From NCBI GenBank assembly GCA_035763085.1, contig DASUBV010000394.1, positions 28,114 to 92,113 of the forward strand: 64,000 nt of DNA, written 5' to 3'. Every line of letters starts with the position of its first letter. Position 1 is the first letter of the stretch. The notes beneath the pieces were generated by a model that saw nothing but the letters and a program-made list of their open reading frames with translations, made no database searches and was not told the origin of the DNA. This document shows positions 57,406 through 64,000 of this stretch, one piece after another. This stretch comes from DASUBV01 sp035763085. GTDB taxonomy: Bacteria; Actinomycetota; Actinomycetes; Streptosporangiales; Streptosporangiaceae. Position numbers and translations under genes: made by a program.

Positions 57406-58263
57406 GTGTCGGTTGGCCCGACAGTCCGGCGGAGACGCCTCGGCAGCGAGTTAAGGCGGCTGCGCGAGGCGCAGTCGATCAAGCTGGAAGAGGTGGCCGA
57501 GCGCCTCGGGCTGGCTCCGTCCACGCTGTCGCGGATCGAGACGGGCAAGGCGCCCACCCGAAGTGCCTATCTCAATTCCATGCTGGACCTGTATGGCGTG
57601 GATGACCCCGGCCAGAAGCAGATGCTGGTCGAGATGGCCAGGGAAGGTCACCGCAAGGGCTGGTGGCAGGTGTGGGAGGACGTCCTCCCCACGGGATTCG
57701 GGATCTATGTCGGCCTGGAGGCCGAGGCCGCGTCGCTGCGCGTCTACGAGGCCCAGGTGGTGCACGGGCTGCTGCAGACCGAGGAGTACGCACGGGCGGT
57801 CATGACCACCGTGCGCCGCCGGCATTCCGCCGAGGAGATCGAGCGGCTGGTCAAGCTGCGCATGCAGCGGCAGGAAGCCCTGGTGAAGGCCGAGCCGCTG
57901 GAATTGTGGATCATCCTCGACGAGGCCGTTATCCGCCGGTCGATGGGCCCGCCCGAGCTCATGCGCCGCCAGCTCGATCACATGTGCGAGATAGGCCTCA
58001 TGCCTAATGTCACGCTGCAGATCCTGGAGTTCTCCAGTGGCCTGCACCCCGCACTCAACGGACCATTCGTGATCATCGAGTTCCCCGAGCGATTCGACCC
58101 GGATGTGGTGTATTCGGAGGGTGTCGCGGGACAGTCGTACATCGAAGAGCGCGACCGCGAGGTACGGGCCCGTGTCGAGGCATTTGACCTGCTTCGTGCT
58201 ACCGCCCTGCCGCCCTCCGACTCCGCCGAGCTCATCCGAGAAGCCAGCAAGCAGTGCACGTGA
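57406..58263 (+). CDS. XRE-family regulator with DUF5753 domain (cassette 1)
   Basis: A 285-residue regulator of the type encoded beside DUF397 proteins in mycelial actinobacteria (WhiJ-like). The helix-turn-helix spans LGSELRRLREAQSIKLEEVAERLGLAPSTLSRIETGKAPTRSAYLNSMLDLYGV (residues 10-63). DUF5753 follows: WWQVWEDVLPTGFGIYVGLEAEAASLRVYEAQVVHGLLQTEEYARAV, LVKLRMQRQEAL, LWIILDEAVIRRSMGPPELMRRQLDHM and VVYSEGVAGQSYIEE. GTG at 57406 is preferred because AAGGGGGCG is nine bases away; GTG at 57400 would be too close. The DUF397 gene follows after 20 bases. Confidence 0.88.
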   Translation: MSVGPTVRRRRLGSELRRLREAQSIKLEEVAERLGLAPSTLSRIETGKAPTRSAYLNSMLDLYGVDDPGQKQMLVEMAREGHRKGWWQVWEDVLPTGFGIYVGLEAEAASLRVYEAQVVHGLLQTEEYARAVMTTVRRRHSAEEIERLVKLRMQRQEALVKAEPLELWIILDEAVIRRSMGPPELMRRQLDHMCEIGLMPNVTLQILEFSSGLHPALNGPFVIIEFPERFDPDVVYSEGVAGQSYIEERDREVRARVEAFDLLRATALPPSDSAELIREASKQCT

Positions 58264-58283
58264 TCTCGCAGAAAGGACCATCC

Positions 58284-58493
58284 ATGAATCCCGACCTTTC
58301 CGGTGCTACCTGGATCACCAGCCGGGCCTGCAATAACTCGGCCTGCGTGCAGGTGGCTCACCTGCCCGGCGGGCTGGTCGCGCTACGGGACTCCAAGGAC
58401 ATCGCCAGGCCCGCGCACGTCTTCGACGGCGAGGAGTGGGCCGCGTTCGTGACCGGCGTCAAGAACGGTGAGTTCGACCTGCCGGTGAGCTAG
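58284..58493 (+). CDS. DUF397 protein (cassette 1)
   Basis: A 69-residue protein of the DUF397 family: LSGATWITSRACNNSACVQVAHLPGGLVALRDSKDIARPAHVFDGEEWAAFVTGVKNGEFD. The W-x-S, N-x-x-C-V-E/Q-V-A, V-A-L-R-D-S-K and F-x-x-x-E-W-x-A-F motifs are all present. These small proteins pair with the upstream XRE/DUF5753 regulator, which they may inhibit or activate. GAAAGGA lies upstream of the ATG. Confidence 0.92.
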   Translation: MNPDLSGATWITSRACNNSACVQVAHLPGGLVALRDSKDIARPAHVFDGEEWAAFVTGVKNGEFDLPVS

Positions 58494-58572
58494 ACGTCGG
58501 GCCTGTCCGCGGCACCGCGCGGGCAGGCCCGGCTGCCAGCAGGCCGGCCATCCGGCCGCAGGCAGCAGGGCA

Positions 58573-58622
58573 CAGCACAACGGCCGCCCGGATCCAGCTG
58601 GATCCGGGCGGCCGTTGTGCTG
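58573..58622. terminator. 50-base perfect palindrome (bidirectional terminator)
   Basis: Bases 58573-58597 and 58598-58622 are exact reverse complements, centred on AGCT within CCGGATCCAGCTGGATCCGG. It lies 80 bases after the plus-strand DUF397 gene and 120 bases after the end of the minus-strand one, the place for a shared terminator. RNA from either strand would form the same 23-bp or longer stem. Confidence 0.75.
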
Positions 58623-58640
58623 CTGTGCTGCCGCTCACCT

Positions 58641-58719
58641 CCGGGGTGCCAGGGCGGCGCCGCCTTCCCTCGTCGCTGCGCTCCTCAGTCCGGGCAGCGC
58701 CGGCACCCCGCCGGCTCGC
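58641..58719 (+). repeat. dispersed hairpin repeat, copy 3
   Basis: Aligns with copies 1 and 2 over its full length: GGCGCCGCCTTCC (58656-58668), CTCGTCGC, GCTCCTCAGTCC and GCGCCGGCAC. The centre differs (TGCGC for AAGC) and the right arm is degenerate (GGGCAGCGCC). It lies between the two convergent DUF397 genes, beside the 50-base palindrome. Confidence 0.7.
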
Positions 58720-58741
58720 TTGGGCGCGCGGTGCCAGGCGG

Positions 58742-58975
58742 CTAGCCGACTGGCACCCCGAACTCGCCGTCTCGGGCGCCGCCGAGGAACGCATCCCACT
58801 CGGCCCTGGTGAATACCAGCGCCGGGCCGTCCGGATGGCGGGAGTTCCTCAGGGCCACCTCACCCGCGGGCAGGAACGCAACCTCGACGCAGTTGCCCCC
58901 GGTCGGGCCGCTGCGAACGCTCTTGCGCCAGGCTGCGTCGGCGAGTTTCGCGGCCTCCTGGTGTGAATCGATCAT
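58742..58975 (-). CDS. DUF397 protein (cassette 2)
   Basis: A 77-residue DUF397 protein: AAWRKSVRSGPTGGNCVEVAFLPAGEVALRNSRHPDGPALVFTRAEWDAFLGGARDGEFGVPVG. It keeps W-x-K-S, GGNCVEVA, VALRNSRHPDGPALVFT and EWDAFLGG. The ATG at 58975 overlaps the stop of the XRE gene by ATGA, whereas cassette 1 has a 20-base gap. Confidence 0.92.
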   Translation of the reverse strand: MIDSHQEAAKLADAAWRKSVRSGPTGGNCVEVAFLPAGEVALRNSRHPDGPALVFTRAEWDAFLGGARDGEFGVPVG

Positions 58976-59835
58976 GAGGGTTCCTCCAGGTCGTTGATCA
59001 GTCCGCCGATGAACTCCTTGGTTTTCTCCGGGGTCAGGCTGGTAGCGCTGACTTTTTCGATGGCGGCGGTGTACCGGTCCACGTCCATGCGCTTGTCCAG
59101 GTACATGGCGCTGGTGAGGTGCTCCAGGTACACCACGTCGGGCAGGTCCGCCGCTGCGAAGCTCAGGATGCTGAAGCTGCTGGGCGCCAGGTAGGAGGCC
59201 CCCTCCGGGAACGGGGTGACCTGCAGGGTCAGGCCGGGCCGGTCGCTGATCTCCAGCAGGTACTCCAGCTGGCTGCGCATCAGCCTGGGTCCGCCGACCG
59301 GGCGCCGCAGCGCCATCTCGTCGATCATGGCCCACAGCCGCAGGCCGCCCGTGGTGAACCGGCGCTGCCGCTCCTTGCGCAGCACGACCAGCCGGTTGGT
59401 CTCCTCCAGGGAGAACTCGCCGAGCTCGAGGATCGCGGTGGCGTACTCCTCGGTCTGCAGCAGCCCGGGCACGAACTGGGAGTCATAGCTGCGGATGAAC
59501 TCGGCCGACTCCTCCAGGCCGATGTAGGCCTGGAACCACTGCGGGAGGATGTCCTGGTAACGGTGCCACCAGCCGGGCTGATTGGCCTGGCTGGCCAGCG
59601 AGAGCATCTGCTCGCGCTCGGCGACGTCAGTGATGCCGTACAAGCTGAGGAGGTCGGCGATGTCGACCTCGCGGAAGGCGTTACGCCCTAACTCGATGCG
59701 GCTGATCTTGGATTCCGAGGCGCGGATCGCCCTGGCCGCCTGCTGCGCGGTGATCCCCCGCGCCTCCCGGAGGCGGCGCAGCTGAGTGCCGAGGAGGATT
59801 CGCAGTACTGTCGGGCCAGATGCCTCTTCCGTCAT
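58972..59835 (-). CDS. XRE-family regulator with DUF5753 domain (cassette 2)
   Basis: A 287-residue relative of the cassette 1 regulator. HTH: LLGTQLRRLREARGITAQQAARAIRASESKISRIELGRNAFREVDIADLLSLYGI. DUF5753: WWHRYQDILPQWFQAYIGLEESAEFIRSYDSQFVPGLLQTEEYATAIL, LVVLRKERQRRF, LWAMIDEMALRRPVGGPRLMRSQLEYLLEI, DVVYLEHLTSAMYLDKRMDVDRY. The recognition helix (ASESKISRIE) differs from that of cassette 1 (APSTLSRIE), so targets should differ. A TATGAT box (59898-59903, minus strand) may be its -10. Confidence 0.9.
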   Translation of the reverse strand: MTEEASGPTVLRILLGTQLRRLREARGITAQQAARAIRASESKISRIELGRNAFREVDIADLLSLYGITDVAEREQMLSLASQANQPGWWHRYQDILPQWFQAYIGLEESAEFIRSYDSQFVPGLLQTEEYATAILELGEFSLEETNRLVVLRKERQRRFTTGGLRLWAMIDEMALRRPVGGPRLMRSQLEYLLEISDRPGLTLQVTPFPEGASYLAPSSFSILSFAAADLPDVVYLEHLTSAMYLDKRMDVDRYTAAIEKVSATSLTPEKTKEFIGGLINDLEEPS

Positions 59836-60264
59836 GATGTGCGCTCCGTCTCGCCGTAGTCCAGGCCCCGCTTAAGATCCTGGCACAGAGATCGGTGATC
59901 ATATTATGACGCCAGCCGTGCCGCGCCCTTGGAGACAGAAAGTCCCGACGCAATTGCGTAATGGACTTCCTGCCAATCGTCACTTACTTCATGATATCGC
60001 AGCTGGGATTTCGCGCCACCCCTCGTCCGTGCCCAGTATGGACCGGCGCCGCCATATTGATTACAATACGCGTCTGACCTGCCGCAATTAGTAGTTACAT
60101 CCAGGCGCGGGCCAGCCGGTGCTGACGGCGGCCATCACGCGGCCCCCGGGTGGCCGCATGCGGGCTGGCCAGGACAACCTGGCTACGATCGGGATCATGC
60201 TGGCCGGAAGCCAGCGACTTGTGCCATCCGCGACTGCACGGGCACGGCAGGCAAGGGCAGGGAC
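59836..60264. other. 429-base AT-richer divergent region
   Basis: Between the minus-strand XRE gene and the plus-strand aldo/keto reductase. Its base composition is clearly lower in GC than the core genes, a sign of acquired DNA or of dense regulation. It contains GTCATAATATGATC on the minus strand (59897-59910) and TACGAT (60184-60189), seven bases before an ATG at 60197 that opens a 50-codon frame (MLAGSQRLV...) overlapping the reductase start. No other gene is evident. Confidence 0.5.
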
Positions 60265-61215
60265 ATGCGCTACAGGGCACTGGGCAACTCGGGACTGGTC
60301 GTATCCGTCGCCGGACTTGGCTGTAATAATTTCGGTCGCCGGCTGAACGTCGAGGCGACCCGGGCTGTCGTGGACGCGGCCCTGGACTCCGGGATCACCC
60401 TGCTCGACACGGCCGATACCTACGGCGGCGCCGGCCGCTCCGAGGAGATCCTGGGCGAGGTGCTGGCCGGGCGCCGCGACAAGGTGGTGCTGGCCACCAA
60501 GTTCGGGCACAAGAACGCCGACATGGGCTACGGCCCGGCGGCAGGCGCCCTCGGCGGCCGGGCCTACATCCGCCGCGCCGTTGAGCACTCGCTGCGGCGG
60601 CTGCGCACGGATTACATCGACCTGTACCAGATCCACACGCCGGACCCGCGCACGCCGATCGGCGAGACGCTGACCGCGCTGGGCGAGCTGGTGACCGAGG
60701 GCAAGGTCCGCTACGTCGGCCACTCCAACTTCGCGGGCTGGCAGATCTCCGACGCCGTCGCCGCGGCACGCGAGCTGGGCACCCCGCCGTTCATCTCGGC
60801 GCAGAACCACTGGTCGCTGCTGGAGCGCGACGCCGAGGCCGAGGTGGTGCCCGCCTGCGTGCACCACGGGCTGGGCGTCCTGCCCTACTTCCCGCTGGCC
60901 AACGGCCTGCTGACCGGCAAGGTCCGGCGCGGCCAGGAGCCGCCCGAGGGAACCCGGCTGCGCGAGCGGGTCGGCTATATCACCGACGCCAAGCTGGACA
61001 AGGTCGAGGCGCTGGCCGAGTGGGCGAACCAGCACGGCCGCACGCTGCTGGAGGTGGCCATCGGGGCACTGGCGGCGCTGCCGGGCTGCACGTCGGTGAT
61101 CGCGGGCGCGACCTCCGCTGAGCAGGTCCGGGCCAACGCCGCGGCGGCGCAGTGGGTCCCGTCCGCTGAGGACCTGGCCGAGATCAGCAAGATCGTTCCG
61201 GGCCCGTCGGCCTGA
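60265..61215 (+). CDS. aldo/keto reductase
   Basis: A 316-residue TIM-barrel NADPH reductase. MRYRALGNSGLVVSVAGLGCNNFGRRL is the usual start; catalytic Asp and Tyr lie in TLLDTADTYGGAGRSEEILGEVL, Lys in VVLATKFGHKN, and His in YVGHSNFAGWQISDA. The order HSLRRLRTDYIDLYQIHTPDPRTPIGETLTALGELV and SVIAGATSAEQVRANAAAA resembles the YajO/Tas-like group. The substrate is unknown. The ATG at 60265 has a GGCAGGG site nearby. It stands alone. Confidence 0.88.
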   Translation: MRYRALGNSGLVVSVAGLGCNNFGRRLNVEATRAVVDAALDSGITLLDTADTYGGAGRSEEILGEVLAGRRDKVVLATKFGHKNADMGYGPAAGALGGRAYIRRAVEHSLRRLRTDYIDLYQIHTPDPRTPIGETLTALGELVTEGKVRYVGHSNFAGWQISDAVAAARELGTPPFISAQNHWSLLERDAEAEVVPACVHHGLGVLPYFPLANGLLTGKVRRGQEPPEGTRLRERVGYITDAKLDKVEALAEWANQHGRTLLEVAIGALAALPGCTSVIAGATSAEQVRANAAAAQWVPSAEDLAEISKIVPGPSA

Positions 61216-61338
61216 CCGCTGGCGGCCGCGTGCCGGAGTGCCTCACCGACCGGGAGCCGAGGCGATAACAGCAAGAGGCGGGTGGGCTTTCCCGGCGGGC
61301 CGCGGTCAGCCAGCAGCGCCTCGTTACTGATGAGTCCC

Positions 61339-62217
61339 TCAGGACGTGGCCTTCTTGTACAGGGCCGCGATGTTGGCCAGGAACCGGGCGGAGTAGGAGA
61401 TGGCCGGGGTGTTCCCGCCCTGCTGGTAGCCGCCGATCACGCCCATCACCCGGCCGGTCCCGGTGGTCTTGCTGACCCGGTACAGGAACGGCCCGCCGGA
61501 GGTGCCGTCGGTGTAGCCGGCGCAGTCAAACACCTCCTGGCGCAGGTGTGGCCGGGTGAACGCGCGGGCCTTCGCCCAGCAGCTCACTGGCAGCTCGGCG
61601 GTGTCCGGGTAACCGATGACCTTCACCTCCCTGGGCAGGCTGGTGCCGGTGGCGAGCGTCTCGGCGCCGGTGTACTTCTCGATCCGCACGCCCCGGCGCC
61701 CGGCGATCAGGAAGGCAACGTCATCGTTGGGGTCGCGGCTGGCCTTCCACCGGCTGTCGGTGTAGCTGGCCCGCACGATCCAGCGGCCGTGCGGGAAGTG
61801 GCCGTTGTGATAGCCGGGTGCGAAGGTGACCACGCCGGCCGGCTTCAGGCTGCGGCCCTGCATGCAGTGCGCCGCGGTGATGAGCAGGTTGCCGCGTGTG
61901 CTGTGCACCACGCTGGCGGTGCAGAAGTGGGTCAGGGTGCCGTTCTTCCTGGTGAACAGGGCACCGACCGCCGGGGTTCCGCTGAACGACCGGGCCTGCG
62001 GCGCGGCGAGCTGCGCAGCCAGCGCCGGGGCCGCAGTCGTGGGCGTCATCATGACCAGGCTGGAGGTGGCGGTGACCGAGACGGCCGCGGCGGCTGCGGC
62101 GGTGCGGATCAGCCGGGCCGGGCCAGGCCGCGCGGCCCAGGCTGATGCCAGCGCGGCGCGCTGTCGCAGGGGCAGCGGGAGGGCCGCCAGCATACGGTGC
62201 CGTGAGGTGCCGTTCAT
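61339..62217 (-). CDS. secreted trypsin-like serine protease
   Basis: A 292-residue S1-type protease. A long N-terminal region with a hydrophobic stretch (LIRTAAAAAAVSVTATSSLVMMTPTTAAPALAA, about residues 37-69) should direct export. The catalytic triad is His in LLITAAHCMQG, Asp in SRDPNDDVAFLIAG and Ser in YTDGTSGGPFLYR, with two cysteine pairs possible (FCTA/AHC and SCWAK/FDC). It resembles V8-like/glutamyl or trypsin-like proteases of Streptomyces. The ATG at 62217 is chosen because it starts just before the basic, hydrophobic export region. Confidence 0.85.
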   Translation of the reverse strand: MNGTSRHRMLAALPLPLRQRAALASAWAARPGPARLIRTAAAAAAVSVTATSSLVMMTPTTAAPALAAQLAAPQARSFSGTPAVGALFTRKNGTLTHFCTASVVHSTRGNLLITAAHCMQGRSLKPAGVVTFAPGYHNGHFPHGRWIVRASYTDSRWKASRDPNDDVAFLIAGRRGVRIEKYTGAETLATGTSLPREVKVIGYPDTAELPVSCWAKARAFTRPHLRQEVFDCAGYTDGTSGGPFLYRVSKTTGTGRVMGVIGGYQQGGNTPAISYSARFLANIAALYKKATS

Positions 62218-62602
62218 CCTGCGCGGGGTTGTCCCTTCGCCGGCCTGGCCGCGGGCGATCTGCCGCAGCTGACCACTTTGCGTGATCCTCAGTTGATTGT
62301 GACGTTCCCTTTGCCGCTGATCCAGATCTGAAACATGCGAGGTTGCGCAGACTTTGGGACAGGCCCGCCAGCCTGGCCGGGCCAGGCCGGGCGGCGCGCC
62401 TCGGGGGCGGCGGGCAGAGGTCCGGCCGGGCGAGGCGCCGGGGGCGGCGGCCTCGCCCGCGGGGCCCTGGTTCCGCCCGCGCACCGCTGCCGGGCGAGCC
62501 GGACGCGGCTGTGGTTATTGCATGAGCGCGGCATTTGACTAGATTTAGTCCAGGGGCTGTTCCGGTTATAACAGAGCATTTTGACGAAAGCGGTGAAAGA
62601 GC
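62218..62602. other. 385-base divergent region between protease and MFS genes
   Basis: A GC-rich middle part without a gene, then an AT-richer stretch before the MFS gene with two inverted repeats: GACTA-GATT-TAGTC (62537-62550) and CTGTT-N8-AACAG (62557-62574), the latter enclosing GTTATAAC. They are possible operators for the exporter. Confidence 0.45.
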
Positions 62603-63904
62603 TTGGCTCGCGGTACCGCCTCGGGAGATCCGGCTGTCCTTGAGTACACCGAGCGCGCGACATTCCGCAGCGTGCTGGCGGTCAGCGAGTTCCGCTGCCT
62701 GTGGCTGGCCCAGGTGCTGTCGGTGGCCGGCGATCAGCTCGCCCGCGTCGCACTGACGGTGCTGGTATTCGACCAGACCGGGTCGGCATTCTGGTCGGCC
62801 GTCACTTACGCGGTGACGCTCGTGCCGTGGGTCCTGGGCGGCCTGGCACTGTCCGGCCTGGCCGACCGGCTGCCCCGGCGCGAGCTGATGATCGTCTGCG
62901 ATGTGGCCCGGATGGTGCTGGTCGCAGTGATGGCAGTGCTAGCCGTCGCCGTGCCGTCCCGGTCCGGCCTGCCGGTGCTGGTGGTGCTGCTGTTCGTGGT
63001 GACGCTCCTGGACTCGCCGTTCAAGGCGGCGCGGTCAGCCATGCTGCCCGACATCCTGACCGGGGATCTCTACGTCCTGGGCGTCGCGGTGTCGCAGACC
63101 GCGCTGCAGGCCGGCATGGTGGCGGGGTTCGCCCTGGGCGGGATCGTGGTGGCCGTCCTGCACGCCGGCGGCGCGCTCGCCGCTGATGCGGCGACGTTCG
63201 GCCTGTCGGCGCTGCTGATCGGCTTCAGGGTGACCAGCCGGCCAGCGGCCGGGGGCGGCGGCCCGGCCCGCAGCTCTGGGCCCAGCCAGCTGACCGCCGG
63301 GGTGCGGCTGGTCTTCGGCAGCGGCCGGCTCCGCACGCTGATGCTGTTCGGCTGGCTGGTGACGTTCTACGTGGTGCCGATGGGCCTGGCCGTGCCGCTG
63401 GCCAGCGCCGGGGCCGCGGCCGGGGGCCCGTCGCTGGCGATCTCGGCCGGGCTGATCTTCGCCGCCGGGCCGCTCGGCACCATGATCGGCTCGCTGGCCT
63501 TCAGCAGGCTGGTGCCGCCTGCCACCCGGCCGCGCTGGCTGGGGCCGCTGGCTGCGGCCTGCTGCGCCGTGCTGATCGCGTTCTGCCTGCAGCCAGGGCT
63601 GACCGCCGCGCTGATCCTGCTCGCCATCTCCGGCGCGTGCACCTGCTATCAGCTTGCCGCCAACTCCGCGTTCGTCGCCGCGGTGCCGCCGGAGCGACGT
63701 GGCCAGGCGTTCGGCCTGGCCAACGGGGGCATGCAGGTGTGCCAGGGAATATGGATCGTGGTCGCGGGCGCGCTGGCGCACGCGTACTCGCCTGCGGCAG
63801 TGATCGCCATCAGCGGCGGCATCGGGGCAGTCGTAGCCGCCGCCCTGGCGATCGGCTGGCGGCGGGAATCAGTGGTGACTCCCGCCGGGAACACACAGGC
63901 GTAA
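62603..63904 (+). CDS. MFS transporter
   Basis: A 433-residue major facilitator protein with about twelve hydrophobic segments. The first membrane helix region is FRCLWLAQVLSVAGDQLARVALTVLVFDQTGS, and the loop between helices two and three reads LSGLADRLPRRELMIVCDVARM, the MFS motif A variant GLADRLPRR. The pattern, including VTLLDSPFKAARSAMLPDIL, matches the MdfA/enterobactin-exporter-like (DHA3) group, often drug or siderophore exporters. A TTG at 62603 is the first start in frame; the ribosome site is weak. Confidence 0.82.
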   Translation: MARGTASGDPAVLEYTERATFRSVLAVSEFRCLWLAQVLSVAGDQLARVALTVLVFDQTGSAFWSAVTYAVTLVPWVLGGLALSGLADRLPRRELMIVCDVARMVLVAVMAVLAVAVPSRSGLPVLVVLLFVVTLLDSPFKAARSAMLPDILTGDLYVLGVAVSQTALQAGMVAGFALGGIVVAVLHAGGALAADAATFGLSALLIGFRVTSRPAAGGGGPARSSGPSQLTAGVRLVFGSGRLRTLMLFGWLVTFYVVPMGLAVPLASAGAAAGGPSLAISAGLIFAAGPLGTMIGSLAFSRLVPPATRPRWLGPLAAACCAVLIAFCLQPGLTAALILLAISGACTCYQLAANSAFVAAVPPERRGQAFGLANGGMQVCQGIWIVVAGALAHAYSPAAVIAISGGIGAVVAAALAIGWRRESVVTPAGNTQA

Positions 63905-63921
63905 TCGGGTAGGGATCGCGA

Positions 63922-64000
63922 GTTACTGCCACTCGTGGGGGCGCATGGCGTGGCTCCTTCCGGTGGTGGCTTTGCGGGCGGGGGGCGGGTTACTGCCACT
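63922..64000 (-). repeat. direct repeat carrying a micro-ORF at the window edge
   Basis: GTTACTGCCACT occurs at 63922-63933 and 63989-64000, 67 bases apart. On the minus strand, GGAAGGAG (63961-63954) sits seven bases before ATG at 63946, which opens the seven-codon frame MRPHEWQ followed by TAA (63925-63923). The outer copy would end another frame in the same EWQ-stop; the window cuts it. Confidence 0.5.

Overview
The window is about 64 kb of very GC-rich DNA, with alanine/glycine/proline/arginine-rich proteins, frequent GTG starts and many 4-base ATGA/GTGA gene overlaps. It belongs to an actinobacterium. Two gene orders are typical of the actinobacterial core chromosome: trpC-trpB-trpA-lgt-gltB-gltD type genes together, and pyrG-nudix-ald-xerD-parA-scpA-scpB-rluB-aroH-tyrA-cmk-der. 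The XRE(DUF5753)/DUF397 pairs, an RsbW-like ATPase, an ECF42-type sigma factor and a mycothiol-type DinB relative point to a mycelial, probably sporulating lineage such as Streptosporangiales or Streptomycetales. I cannot name a genus.

Layout. 0.2-1.2 kb: a DinB-like protein, then a VapB/Phd-type antitoxin whose VapC partner is frameshifted and truncated. 1.4-9.2 kb: a phosphonatase-like HAD hydrolase, a LacI repressor, and a four-gene ABC importer (lipoprotein, two permeases, ATPase) coupled to a metallophosphoesterase. A strong -35 box and a LacI-type operator lie between the repressor and the importer, so this looks like one inducible uptake and dephosphorylation system for an organophosphorus compound. 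9.2-22.1 kb: tryptophan genes (trpC, trpB, trpA, two membrane proteins) without trpE, then gltB, gltD and lgt. 22.3-24.3 kb: a GT-C type membrane glycosyltransferase and tRNA-Leu(CAA). 24.4-35.7 kb: an ANTAR response regulator (PdtaR type), a hotdog thioesterase, a secreted aldose epimerase, polA, rpsA, coaE and uvrB. 36.1-38.3 kb: a coupled DHFR-like/YCII/ECF42 cassette. 38.7-41.3 kb: a lipoprotein and a DMT-type membrane protein separated by a repeat-rich gap. 41.5-54.6 kb: the pyrG to der core block covering nucleotide synthesis, chromosome segregation (XerD, ParA-like, ScpA, ScpB) and aromatic amino acid genes. 54.7-64 kb: accessory genes: an SDR/LysR divergent pair, an RsbW-like ATPase, two XRE-DUF397 cassettes pointing at each other around a 50-base palindrome, an aldo/keto reductase, a secreted trypsin-like protease and an MFS exporter.

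Most notable: (i) three copies of an approximately 78-base hairpin-forming dispersed repeat, all between genes; (ii) the LacI-controlled phosphonate/phosphoester system with its operator; (iii) paired XRE-DUF397 cassettes sharing an upstream motif; (iv) a recurrent TANNNT-N6-8-start signature suggesting leaderless mRNAs, including one for a 44-residue ORF between coaE and uvrB; (v) a probable CTG start for xerD; (vi) a 67-base spaced duplication carrying a seven-codon micro-ORF at the right edge. All family names come from reading motifs and gene order; no database search was run.
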